From Vulcanimicrobiota bacterium (GTDB lineage: Bacteria > Vulcanimicrobiota > JAJTBE01): 64,000 nt of DNA. Under the pieces are notes generated by a model that saw only the letters and a list, made by a program, of their open reading frames with translations, made no database searches and was not told where the DNA came from. The DNA lies in the NCBI GenBank assembly GCA_021107945.1, contig JAIORV010000157.1, positions 78,774 to 142,773 on the forward strand. Direction: 5' to 3'. Below are positions 49,904 to 59,415 of this stretch, piece by piece (the stretch's first letter is position 1; every line of letters starts with the position of its first letter). Made by a program: the position numbers and the translations under genes.

Positions 49904-50923
49904 TCAGTCTCTTTCCTTTACCGCTGTGGGAATTTCCTTCCATTTTGTTATACGAAGCCTGGTGCTGGGCGCCGGAAGCTTTCTTTTTTCAAAATACTCC
50001 GGGTTTGTAGTAAGCATCGCTCCTTTTTCCATAGTTATGGAGCCCGGATTGGTAGATTCCGGGGTCGGTCTCTGTGAGATAATTCCTCCGATTACCCTGA
50101 TAGGCCCCAGAGCCTGTACATGTCCGTTGGAGTAGATTATTCCCTGGAAATAGGCGTAACCGGGGATGTAAAGCTTCAAATCCTTGTCGCCGGGATCATT
50201 AAAGAAAATATCCATAAAATCATCAGTGCTTATGCCCTGGGCGGTTGTTGTGGTAGTAAAGGTCTGTGGCGCGGGAAGTGGTGGTAGTACTGGCGGGTCA
50301 ACTGGCGGATCAACCGGCGGGTCAACCGGCGGATCAACCGGCGGGTCAACTGGCGGATCAACTGGCGGGTCAACCGGCGGATCAACCGGCGGGTCAACTG
50401 GCGGGTCAACCGGCGGATCAACCGGCGGGTCAACCGGCGGATCAACTGGCGGATCAACTGGCGGTTCCTCTTCTGGCGAGAAGGGATCCGGAGTGTCGCC
50501 GCCATAAGCAGAAACTATATTTCCATTCGCATCCGACCATGCCCATGTATTCAGATCGAGCATCCATGTTCCGATTTCGCCAATAACAGGAATAATACCG
50601 AAGAAAATATAATCTGTTATGCCGGTAACATCAAATGTGGCAGTAGCATTATCCCAGTCAAAATTTATAGGGGATAGGAGAAGAGCAGTAAGAGTTTCTA
50701 TAGTGCTCATATCAAGATAATCATCCAAAAAGTCATAAACTGCAAAAGGCGACGTAAGAAGTACCTCGACCTGCCAGGCGAGGAAGTCAAGATCTTCCTC
50801 CCAGCCGTTCAGATGTCCACCTGTTACATTAATCGGTATGGCTGTAGCCGATGAGGATATCACCATAATAAAAGCAAAAATCAGTATCAGGGCAATTAAC
50901 ATTTTTGAATTTCTAATATTCAT
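49904..50923 (-). CDS. Paralog array member 4: secreted protein with (DPPV)n linker and conserved C-terminal domain
   Basis: WMLDLNTWAWSDANGNIVSAYGGDTPDP; PPVDPPVD repeat; same C-terminal domain ending VKERD. Confidence 0.85.
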   Translation of the reverse strand: MNIRNSKMLIALILIFAFIMVISSSATAIPINVTGGHLNGWEEDLDFLAWQVEVLLTSPFAVYDFLDDYLDMSTIETLTALLLSPINFDWDNATATFDVTGITDYIFFGIIPVIGEIGTWMLDLNTWAWSDANGNIVSAYGGDTPDPFSPEEEPPVDPPVDPPVDPPVDPPVDPPVDPPVDPPVDPPVDPPVDPPVDPPVDPPVDPPVDPPVLPPLPAPQTFTTTTTAQGISTDDFMDIFFNDPGDKDLKLYIPGYAYFQGIIYSNGHVQALGPIRVIGGIISQRPTPESTNPGSITMEKGAMLTTNPEYFEKRKLPAPSTRLRITKWKEIPTAVKERD

Positions 50924-51000
50924 TATTTCTCCTTTATCGAGAGAAAGACATGGTCCTTTCTCGATGAAAAACTCAGTTTATTATTAAATTTAACACATTA

Positions 51001-52251
51001 TTAATTTGTATGATTTCCAATTGCATCGACAAGTCCCTGATTGCCCACAAGGTTATTCAGCCATTCTTTGACTTCCGGCGAAAGCCCGGGGTTGGCCGCT
51101 GTCCCGTCACCGTTCAACCACAACTGGAACTCTGCATCCTGGCTGTTTTGATTGTTTGCATACCATTCAAAGAATTCCGTTCCCTCGGGAGCGTTTTCCG
51201 GCAGGCTGTGAGTGATGTAGAGAGGGGCGAATTCAGGCATTTCGGCGAAGAATCCCGACACTTCATCATTATACCCCGGGTCCGTCACTATCATCGGGTG
51301 AGCGACCGTTACATCTCCCTCCGAATAGAAGACAATTCCATCGGTGTTATCGGTTTTTAATTCCATTGACCCCTTGACTGTGGAGTTACCCTTGATATAT
51401 GTTCCCGGGTTTTCCGGGTCCTCTACCTGGGCAACAACCACGGTGCCGCTTCCCACTATACCGCCGTTGATTGTAAGATCTCCCTCAACATATAATACGG
51501 ATCCTTCCTGTAGCTCAAGCAATCCGTTAATCGTGAGATCTCCCACTATATGTGTGTTTTGGGTAACGATTCCACTTGAATCTATTGTTTCGCCGGGGAA
51601 AGAGACAGGATTTCCGTTTTCATCCTGTAACAACTCTTCCTTGGTCATTGTCCCGAAGGTTTGTTCCACTCCCTCTTTCTTGTGTTCATCGGGAATCTGA
51701 CTGGATATTGTTCCTCTTGCGCTGATAATTCCTGTGATGTCGAGGGTGAAATCCTCTCCTGTTTCAACGGCTGGACTACCCCCGAAATTTGTATGCACAT
51801 TTCCTGTTTCAAGGCGAGGATACATAACCGAGCTTATGGCGTTTATGAAAACATTTCCGTCCAAATCAATCTTGCCGTCACATGATACTGAATTATATGA
51901 GCCTGCTTCTTTCTCGGCCTCAACTTCTATTTTTCTCTGAAACATTCCCACTTTCCCGGTTGAATGAAATGTGTATTTCCCCGAGGTTGAGTTGCATTGC
52001 ATATCCACCGTGTATTCTCCGGGAGAATTTGCCATATCTCCCGTGAGTTGGGTTAAACTGCTTGTCCGCTCAACCTGGTCAATGGCGCAGGCAAGTCCCG
52101 CTTCCGCCGCATATAATGCCGCCGTTCTATGCTTAAAGTTACCTATGAAGAGAATTGTCTGGGAGGTCATGGACATGGCTCCGAACAACAGAACCATCAT
52201 AATCAAGACAATAAGAATCACAGTAACAAGGGCAAATCCTCGCTTTTTCAC
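51001..52251 (-). CDS. PilX-like type IV pilus-associated protein with polymer-forming-like C-terminal region
   Basis: Prepilin-like KKRGFALVTVILIVLIMMVLLFGAMSM; GDLTINGLLELQEGSVLYVEGDLTINGGIVGSGTVVVAQ. GTG 52251 start inferred (ORF track extends to 52329). Confidence 0.75.
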   Translation of the reverse strand: MKKRGFALVTVILIVLIMMVLLFGAMSMTSQTILFIGNFKHRTAALYAAEAGLACAIDQVERTSSLTQLTGDMANSPGEYTVDMQCNSTSGKYTFHSTGKVGMFQRKIEVEAEKEAGSYNSVSCDGKIDLDGNVFINAISSVMYPRLETGNVHTNFGGSPAVETGEDFTLDITGIISARGTISSQIPDEHKKEGVEQTFGTMTKEELLQDENGNPVSFPGETIDSSGIVTQNTHIVGDLTINGLLELQEGSVLYVEGDLTINGGIVGSGTVVVAQVEDPENPGTYIKGNSTVKGSMELKTDNTDGIVFYSEGDVTVAHPMIVTDPGYNDEVSGFFAEMPEFAPLYITHSLPENAPEGTEFFEWYANNQNSQDAEFQLWLNGDGTAANPGLSPEVKEWLNNLVGNQGLVDAIGNHTN

Positions 52252-52423
52252 AGGGAACGCCTCGTTTCTTTTATGATTTGGGGTATAATCCCACATGTCT
52301 ATTATAACGACAAAAAGGGTCTTCGACAACAGTCCAAATGTTAAGAAAATTTAATATTTTTCATCTAAATTTTTTATTCGCAATACCATTTAAACACAGA
52401 TTTTATCGGATTCCACAACATAT

Positions 52424-52447
52424 AAAAAAAAAGACCCTCGCGAGTCT
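52424..52447 (-). terminator. Rho-independent terminator downstream of the GspG gene
   Basis: Minus strand AGACTC-GCGA-GGGTCT followed by a T-run; GNRA-type loop. Confidence 0.7.
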
Positions 52448-52492
52448 CACATGACATATCCTGTTAACGTTTTGTACATAATTTGTTAATAT

Positions 52493-52942
52493 CTACTCTT
52501 CTTCCGTCTCTTTTTTCCAGTTGACTATATCATCTTCCGTCTCCTCGGAACCGTCCGGACCCTTTGAATAAAGATCGAAATCCTTATGCTCGCCGGGGAT
52601 AATGTATATGAATTCATTTCCCCAGGCATCATTTGGGATATCGTCCATGTATTGCTTCCATTTCTTTGGAACCGGCTCGTCCTCGGGTTTTTCGAAAAGA
52701 GCTATCAATCCCTGTTCCTGGGTGGGATAATTTCCGTTATCAAGACGATATATCTCCAGGGCTTTCTCCACTTCTTTCAATTGAATCTTCGTGGTATCAA
52801 CTTTTGCTTCCTTTGCCCTGCCGACATACCTTATGCCGATTATGGTGGCAAGAAGAAGGAGTATTGCCACAACCACGATTACTTCGAGAAATGTAAAGCC
52901 TCTCGCATTGCGTCCGTTGAATTTTCTTCTATGTCGTTTCAT
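52493..52942 (-). CDS. gspG: Type II secretion major pseudopilin (GspG-like)
   Basis: RGFTFLEVIVVVAILLLLATIIGIRYVGRAKEAKVDTTKIQLKEVEKALEIYRLDNGNYPTQEQGLIALFEKP. Confidence 0.92.
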   Translation of the reverse strand: MKRHRRKFNGRNARGFTFLEVIVVVAILLLLATIIGIRYVGRAKEAKVDTTKIQLKEVEKALEIYRLDNGNYPTQEQGLIALFEKPEDEPVPKKWKQYMDDIPNDAWGNEFIYIIPGEHKDFDLYSKGPDGSEETEDDIVNWKKETEEE

Positions 52943-52975
52943 TTGACCGACACTCCTCTATATATTTAGTTTGAT

Positions 52976-53911
52976 TTATCTGAATTCAATGGGAATCTTG
53001 ACTATCTGTCCGTTCCTGTCAACTTCCAGCGTCATATGATCCTCGTTCCTGAACATCTGGTATGTTTCGAATGAGTCCTCGACCGACTTTATCTCCTTAT
53101 TGTTGGCCTTAACCAGAATGTCGCCTGCCTTGAGTCCCAACTTGGTGAAGAAAGAATTGTTTTTCAGGTAGCTGATTTTCATCCCGTATGGTTTATCATC
53201 CTTTGAATTCGGAATAAACTTCAGGTCTTTCGCAAGTTTCGAGGGCGGTGTGAGTAATGCGTTAAACTTGCGCCTGTCAACGATTCTCTTTGATCCGCTT
53301 GCCTTGACGATGTCATCCAGATTGTCTTTTTTAGGTTTTTTTAATGTTCTGGCAGGCATACGGCGGATATTTGAAGCTGCCCGGACAGGCGCGTTTTCCG
53401 ACAGGTTCATGGCAAGCATGATTTCCTTTGAATCCTTTTTGAATACCACCGCGTTTTTAAGGATACTGTCAACGGTATAACTTCCTACCTGCTGACCGAT
53501 TTGCAGAGAAAGATCCTTCCCCTCGACGTTAATAATAGCTATTGCAGTATCGGAACCTATCATGGTTCCGTTCAGCCGCATTTGCTCTTGAGCCGTGGGG
53601 ATTAGTTGATCCCAGCTAACCTGATTTACCGGATCTTCAGGCTCATCTGGATTTTCGCCCTCCGGTTTTTTCTTTTTTGGTGACGCCTTCTTTACTTCAC
53701 CGAACATTGGTTGTATATCGTCCCTGTAATCCTTGAAAGGCTTCTTCATTTTTTCTTGTTTCACTTCTTCTCTTGCAAGAACCATTTTCTGTGGAACGGT
53801 CCATTTGCCCTTGAAATAGAGGGATATTACATTACCCAGTAAAAACGCGGTAGAAAATATCCCGACTACCCAGAGAATTGTTGAAACCCAACGGGGAATT
53901 TTTTGGTTCAT
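52976..53911 (-). CDS. GspC-like / PDZ-domain protein of type II secretion
   Basis: Single N-terminal TM, GspC-like LNGTMIGSDTAIAIINVEGKDLSLQIGQQVGSYTVDSIL, C-terminal PDZ GLKAGDILVKANNKEIKSVEDSF. Confidence 0.85.
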   Translation of the reverse strand: MNQKIPRWVSTILWVVGIFSTAFLLGNVISLYFKGKWTVPQKMVLAREEVKQEKMKKPFKDYRDDIQPMFGEVKKASPKKKKPEGENPDEPEDPVNQVSWDQLIPTAQEQMRLNGTMIGSDTAIAIINVEGKDLSLQIGQQVGSYTVDSILKNAVVFKKDSKEIMLAMNLSENAPVRAASNIRRMPARTLKKPKKDNLDDIVKASGSKRIVDRRKFNALLTPPSKLAKDLKFIPNSKDDKPYGMKISYLKNNSFFTKLGLKAGDILVKANNKEIKSVEDSFETYQMFRNEDHMTLEVDRNGQIVKIPIEFR

Positions 53912-54093
53912 TTATTTTTACCTTATCCTATTTTCCTTGAATAGACTCTAACATATATTATGTCGCAAAGTCCAGATATTTCTTTCATTCGGCTTCAAAA
54001 TTTCCCTTTTATTTTTTTGCATGAATATATTTCTTTGTATGCTTCGTGTCTTCGTGGTGAAAACCATATTAATTCTCTAAAATCAAGGATTCC

Positions 54094-54645
54094 GTGGAAT
54101 CAGGAAGAATTTATTTACCCATGAATTCGTCAGCATACATGATTCTGGAGATAACCTTGTTTTTTCTTGTCCCCCTGGTAATTGTACTGATAAGAAGAAA
54201 AATCATTAAAAATTCAATCAAAATCGAAATGTCTGCAGACCCCAGCTTTTTAAGGCGAAATGGAAGCACATTGCTGAGTTTGAAACTAAGAACAGGGTAT
54301 AATTTAATGATAAAAAATCTCCTGGCACTCCTGGTATGTATTAAAAAGACAGAGCCCGATGGAGAAGAAAAAAGATGTGTCGAGGAAAGTTACGGGATCG
54401 AAGAGCAAATCAAGCTTACGAAGAATGAACTTTCAGTATTCAAAAAAAGAATAGAAATTCCTCATTACCTGGGAGAGGAATCCGGGTCAAAGGAAGCTGA
54501 CGGAAAGACGGAAACTTATCAATGGCTTATTGAAGTAAAAATGAGCACCGAAGTTGGAGAGATCAGGGATTCGATCCCAATAAAAGTCAAAGGCTCCCTT
54601 GATGAAGCTGATGTTGAAGAATTAACCGGTAGCGGAAAGCTTTAG
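54094..54645 (+). CDS. Hypothetical membrane-anchored protein
   Basis: N-terminal TM then soluble region; C-terminus runs into a hairpin repeat (54628-54682). Confidence 0.5.
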   Translation: MESGRIYLPMNSSAYMILEITLFFLVPLVIVLIRRKIIKNSIKIEMSADPSFLRRNGSTLLSLKLRTGYNLMIKNLLALLVCIKKTEPDGEEKRCVEESYGIEEQIKLTKNELSVFKKRIEIPHYLGEESGSKEADGKTETYQWLIEVKMSTEVGEIRDSIPIKVKGSLDEADVEELTGSGKL

Positions 54646-54742
54646 CTTTCCCTTGCATGGGAGGTAAAGACCTCCGCTACCATAATATGCAAACTAATTT
54701 AACACTGTCAGAGCGAAGCAAAATTTTGGAGAACAATCTATT

Positions 54743-57442
54743 ATGAATAATATTGAGCAAGTGATAGAAAAAGTTGATATAAAACAAGGATTGACCCCGG
54801 AACAGGTAAAGGAAAATCGCGGGAAATTCGGAAGCAACAGCTTGACTCCGCCAAAAAGAATTCCCCTTTGGCTTCAATTTTTCTATAAATTCAAAGATCC
54901 GACTATAATATTATTATCAGTTGCCGCAGTTATCTCTATACTTCTGGGTTTTCAACCCGGGGGTAGTTTTATCGAGGGAACCGGGATACTTTTTGCTATC
55001 CTCCTTGCCACAGGTGTGGCGTTCTACAGCGAATATAAAAGCGGCAAGGAATTCGAGATATTAAACAGGGTAAAGGAAGAAAAGGCAAAGGTAATTCGTA
55101 ATGGTAAGTTTCAAACAATACCCGTCGGGGATCTTGTTGTAGGCGATGTGGTGCACATCGAGCTGGGGGATAAAGTCCCGTCGGACGGTAAGCTTGCCAT
55201 GGTCAGATCCTTGTATGTTGATCAATCGCCCCTTACCGGGGAATCGGTTCCGGTAAGGAAAAAGTTGGAATCCGGCGGAAACGAGTCCGAATCGGGATTT
55301 GAAATTAATTATGTTTATCGGGGAACGATGATTTCCGACGGAAGTGCGGTTTATATAACAACCGCCGTGGGTGATAATACGGAAATCGGGAAAATCGCTG
55401 CAACACTCACGGAACAGGAAGAGGTACAGACACCCCTCCAGGAAAAGCTCGAGGTTCTATCAAAACAGATTGGCTATGTGGGTATGGCTGTTGCCGTACT
55501 TATTTTTCTTTCTCTGATTTTTCGTGATTATTATATTCTTCATCGCCTCAAATTCGTATGGAATGTCGAAAATTTAAGCCTGTTAGTACAATACCTCATG
55601 ATTGCCGTAACAATTATTGTCGTCGCCGTGCCAGAGGGACTTCCGATGATGGTAGCCATGAGCCTGGCGTTTAATATGCGTAAGATGGCCCGCGCCAACT
55701 GCCTTGTGAAGAAACTCGAAGCATCGGAGGCAATAGGCTCCGTAACGGTTATATGCAGTGACAAAACCGGAACTCTCACTCAGAATAAGATGAAACCCGT
55801 CTGGTTTTATTTTGGCGATAAAATATACGATATGAACGACATCGGGGATATCAGGGACAACCACGAGTTCCATAGCGTGATGGCAAATTGCGCCATAAAC
55901 TCCACGGCCGAGCTTGAATATGACAACGGCGAAGCGAAGCCCGTCGGGAATGCCACCGAGGGCGCGCTTCTACTGCTTCTTCACGGATTAAAAATGGATT
56001 ATGGTGAAATAAGGGAAGAAGCGTCCGTTGTTCGCCAGATCCCGTTTTCCTCGGCACGAAAAAGGATGATTACACTTGTAAAAAGCGATGATAAGTATGT
56101 ATGCCTGGAAAAGGGCGCGCCCGATATCCTTATTGAAGAATGCTCCTATATAATGATTAACGGTAAGAAAGAACCTATCGAAGAACATCGGGAGAGAATC
56201 CAGCAGGCGCTCAGGGACGCAAGCGGCAAGGCATACAGGGTGCTGGCATTTACCAGAAAAGAGATGGATCATCCCTGTGATCCCTCGGCAAAATGCTGTA
56301 ATGAAGCACATGATCACGTGTTGACGGGACTTGTCGGCATTGCGGATCCTTTGCGTCCCAATGTATATGAATCCGTTGAGGCATGCCACAATGCGGGGAT
56401 AGATGTGAAAATGATAACCGGAGACGATAAGGATACCGCCGTTTCCATTGCAAGGGAAAGCAAGATATTGAAAAGCGATGACGATATCGTCCTGACAACA
56501 AAGGAATTTCAGGATCTGGATGATAAAGAGCTTGAAGAGAAGGCGGAGAGAATCAAGGTGCTTGCACGCTCACGCCCCCTTGATAAACTCAGGCTTGTAA
56601 AATGCCTTCATAAAATGAGAGAGACCGTGGGAGTCACCGGTGACGGCACTAATGATGCGCCCGCGTTGAAACAGGCCGACGTCGGGATTTCCATGGGGAA
56701 ATCGGGAACCGAAGTTGCAAAGGAAGCAAGCAAGATTATCCTGCTTGACGACAATTTTAAAAGCATTGTCAACGGGATATTATGGGGAAGAACAATATTC
56801 GAGAACATCCAAAGACTTATTATGTTCCAGCTTACGGTCAATTTCGTCGCTCTCACCGTCGCATTTATCGGCCCCTTCGTGGGAATGGAAACGGATCTGC
56901 CCCTTACGGTTGTTCAATTGCTGTGGGTCAATATTATAATGGACACATTCGCCGCTCTTGCCCTTTCTGCAGAACCTCCCAGGAAAGAAATTATGGATCA
57001 AAAACCCAGACCCAGGGACGAGCATATTATTACGCCGACAATGGGATCGATTATTGTGTTTGTGGGGCTTTATATGGCCACCATTCTCCTTATTCTCTTC
57101 CGTACAAATTTCCTTGGCGGAACGGGGCATGCACAGCACCTTACCATACTGTTTACAACTTTTGTAATGTTTCAGGTCTGGAATGAGTTCAACTGCAGAG
57201 CGTTAAATTTTTATCAATCCCCGTTTAAAAACCTGACCGGGAACCGTATGTTCCTTATAATTATCACTATTATTGTTATCTCTCAAGTGGTTATGGTTTA
57301 TTTTGGCGGTCAGCTTTTCAGGACGGTTCCCATAGATCTGATATCCTGGATAAAAATAATTCTCCTGACTTCAACGGTGATTCCCATGGGATACCTGGCA
57401 AGATATATTGCGCATCTCAAGTTCGGTAAAAAAGCATCCTGA
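54743..57442 (+). CDS. Calcium-translocating P-type ATPase (P2 type)
   Basis: ICSDKTGTLTQNKM, TGDGTNDAPALKQADVGISMGKSGTEVAKEASKIILLDDNF, VAVPEGLPMMVAMSLAF. Confidence 0.95.
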   Translation: MNNIEQVIEKVDIKQGLTPEQVKENRGKFGSNSLTPPKRIPLWLQFFYKFKDPTIILLSVAAVISILLGFQPGGSFIEGTGILFAILLATGVAFYSEYKSGKEFEILNRVKEEKAKVIRNGKFQTIPVGDLVVGDVVHIELGDKVPSDGKLAMVRSLYVDQSPLTGESVPVRKKLESGGNESESGFEINYVYRGTMISDGSAVYITTAVGDNTEIGKIAATLTEQEEVQTPLQEKLEVLSKQIGYVGMAVAVLIFLSLIFRDYYILHRLKFVWNVENLSLLVQYLMIAVTIIVVAVPEGLPMMVAMSLAFNMRKMARANCLVKKLEASEAIGSVTVICSDKTGTLTQNKMKPVWFYFGDKIYDMNDIGDIRDNHEFHSVMANCAINSTAELEYDNGEAKPVGNATEGALLLLLHGLKMDYGEIREEASVVRQIPFSSARKRMITLVKSDDKYVCLEKGAPDILIEECSYIMINGKKEPIEEHRERIQQALRDASGKAYRVLAFTRKEMDHPCDPSAKCCNEAHDHVLTGLVGIADPLRPNVYESVEACHNAGIDVKMITGDDKDTAVSIARESKILKSDDDIVLTTKEFQDLDDKELEEKAERIKVLARSRPLDKLRLVKCLHKMRETVGVTGDGTNDAPALKQADVGISMGKSGTEVAKEASKIILLDDNFKSIVNGILWGRTIFENIQRLIMFQLTVNFVALTVAFIGPFVGMETDLPLTVVQLLWVNIIMDTFAALALSAEPPRKEIMDQKPRPRDEHIITPTMGSIIVFVGLYMATILLILFRTNFLGGTGHAQHLTILFTTFVMFQVWNEFNCRALNFYQSPFKNLTGNRMFLIIITIIVISQVVMVYFGGQLFRTVPIDLISWIKIILLTSTVIPMGYLARYIAHLKFGKKAS

Positions 57443-57587
57443 GAATGTGATTCCGGGGATTAAACCGCAAAGAAGCAAAGCACACAAACCGAGAAAAGGA
57501 TTGTCGGGATATTTCACCACGAAGTCACGAAGTTCACGAAGAATTTTATTTGTAATCTGATTTCCATAAAAGGGAAGTCGGACTATG

Positions 57588-57872
57588 TTACAACTTACTT
57601 ATCGAATTCTTTACTTTTTTATAAATATTCTCTCTTGTTGAGACCATGATAATTCCTGTGATTTCCCCCAATATCTCGTAAAGGATCCTGTAATGCACTC
57701 CTTTATGAATTACCGGGTAAGATCGCAGACCCTTTAAGTCTCCCGTCAATTCATTTCCGCAGAAAGGGTTTTTTTCTATATATGGCAATGTTTGCTCAAG
57801 TATTTTCAGGGCAGATTCTTTTTCCGGCTTTCTCAAGTCCCTTTTGGCGCCCGAGTATATTTCAACCTTCAT
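57588..57872 (-). CDS. RelE/ParE-superfamily toxin
   Basis: MKVEIYSGAKRDLRK...GLRSYPVIHKGVHYRILYEILGEITGIIMVSTRENIYKKV. Confidence 0.8.
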   Translation of the reverse strand: MKVEIYSGAKRDLRKPEKESALKILEQTLPYIEKNPFCGNELTGDLKGLRSYPVIHKGVHYRILYEILGEITGIIMVSTRENIYKKVKNSISKL

Positions 57873-58080
57873 TAATTTCTTTTAAAACCTCCTCGATAGA
57901 GAAAGTTTGCATCTCAGCCAATTCCTTTTTAAATTCTTTTCTTCTTTCACTGATTTCCTTGAAAAGATCCTCCTGAAGCATAATTTCCAGAGTCTCTTTT
58001 TCTCCTGGTGTAAGAAGCGGCACTGATTGCGCTATTTCATTAAAAGTGATTTTTCTTGCAGGTAAAGCCACAGTAATCAC
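57862..58080 (-). CDS. Cognate small antitoxin
   Basis: 72 aa ORF overlapping the toxin start; KEISERRKEFKKELAEMQTFSIEEVLKEINEG. Confidence 0.7.
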   Translation of the reverse strand: MITVALPARKITFNEIAQSVPLLTPGEKETLEIMLQEDLFKEISERRKEFKKELAEMQTFSIEEVLKEINEG

Positions 58081-58105
58081 CTCAAAAATATTATATGATA
58101 CTTGG

Positions 58106-58515
58106 TTCTTAGATTTCGCACACCTGACATCTTTTAATTAAGTCACTCAATTTATTAAAAATGCGATTGAATAATCTTCTTTAATTGCCTTGTAACCATA
58201 TTTTGCAACATTAAGAATATTTCGAGTTTTTAAGACAACACCCGATTTTAATCGGGTGGTTAGAAGCCTATAAAACCGGACTCCCACCTCCCACCTCCAA
58301 TTTAACCGTTTCAACGGTTTCTTGACGTAGATAAACCACTGAAGTGGTTAAGACGAAGAAGTGGTTGGGTTTACGCTCATTTCACCACAATAAATTGTGG
58401 TGTTGTCTTAAACCCCATAATACAACAATTCTTACCTTAATATAACAATTATCACCTTAAAACACTTGAAAAAATTCTATTACTTCTTAACAAATTCACA
58501 TGTGCGAAATGTGAG
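58106..58515. repeat. Composite intergenic element, copy B
   Basis: TTCTTAGATTTCGCAC ... GTGCGAAATGTGAG outer TIR; inner poly-hairpin element 58229-58412 with TTTAAGACAACACC/GGTGTTGTCTTAAA. Confidence 0.8.
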
Positions 58516-58593
58516 TAGTTAATTTACACAAGTTTTCTTGTTACTAACTTCATTAAAAACTCCGCGCTCTCTGCGGTGAATAGTTACGTTTTA

Positions 58594-59415
58594 TCAATAT
58601 TTTTCCATCAAAATAAGTCTCTCAGCGTTGTATAGAACCCCCTGTGCTCCCGAGAAAAGCTCCACCAGAAGCCCGCCGTCGTCCGCAATGTCCAGCGCAT
58701 AACCGTCGGCTTCTCTTATTTGCCCGCTGTTGATTATTTTTACTCTTCTCCCCAATGTTATACACCTGTTTTTGTATTTTTTTATAATATCTGTCGGACC
58801 GTTTTCAAGAAACTGGTTATAATCTTTCTCGAGTCTGTTTAAGATGCCTGCAAGTAACGCCGTGGGTGCGGTGGGCTCTCCCCTCTCATCAAGTATTGTC
58901 GTGGGTGGTATTGGGAATTCGTATCCCAGTTCATGAGCGGGAAAATTCAAATTTATACCCACACCCGCCACGATATAATCAAGGTTTTCCCCTGAATACC
59001 GGCTCTCCATCAATATTCCGCCGACTTTTTTCTCGTTTATATATAAATCATTCGTCCAATGGAAACGGCACGGAACCGATATCTGAGACTCGATAATCAT
59101 CGATATCGCCGCCCCGAATATAACCGTCAGAGGCTGTGGATCAACCGCAGGAGGTCTCAAAATGACTGAAAACCAGAGTCCTCCTTCCGGTGAAAGCCAT
59201 TCTCTATCAAATCTGCCTTTGCCTTTTACCTGATTTTTTGCGATAACAAGTGTCCCGTGAGCCGCTCCCTCGTTTGCCAGTTTCTTTGCCTTGTTATTTG
59301 TGGAATCTATTGTATCTGTAAAATGGATCCTGGAGCCAAACTCTTTTGCCGTCAGAAGAGTTCGCAATAATCGTGGATCCAGTTTGAATTCCTGCATTAA
59401 ATAATCTCCGATCAA
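58594..59415 (-). CDS. birA: Biotin-[acetyl-CoA-carboxylase] ligase (no N-terminal HTH)
   Basis: DTIDSTNNKAKKLANEGAAHGTLVIAKNQVKGKGRFDREWLSPEGGLWFSVILRP; VGGILMESRY; VAGVGINLN. Confidence 0.93.
   Translation of the reverse strand: MIGDYLMQEFKLDPRLLRTLLTAKEFGSRIHFTDTIDSTNNKAKKLANEGAAHGTLVIAKNQVKGKGRFDREWLSPEGGLWFSVILRPPAVDPQPLTVIFGAAISMIIESQISVPCRFHWTNDLYINEKKVGGILMESRYSGENLDYIVAGVGINLNFPAHELGYEFPIPPTTILDERGEPTAPTALLAGILNRLEKDYNQFLENGPTDIIKKYKNRCITLGRRVKIINSGQIREADGYALDIADDGGLLVELFSGAQGVLYNAERLILMEKY

Noticed and set aside
50290-50465. Regular 12 bp repeats reminiscent of a CRISPR or tandem non-coding array
   Set aside because: Repeats are contiguous without spacers and in frame with the (DPPV)n coding sequence, so not CRISPR.
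50184-50507. (GGST)n ORF and RRLIRQL-type ORF over the DPPV linker
   Set aside because: Antisense and out-of-frame reads of the 12 bp coding repeat.
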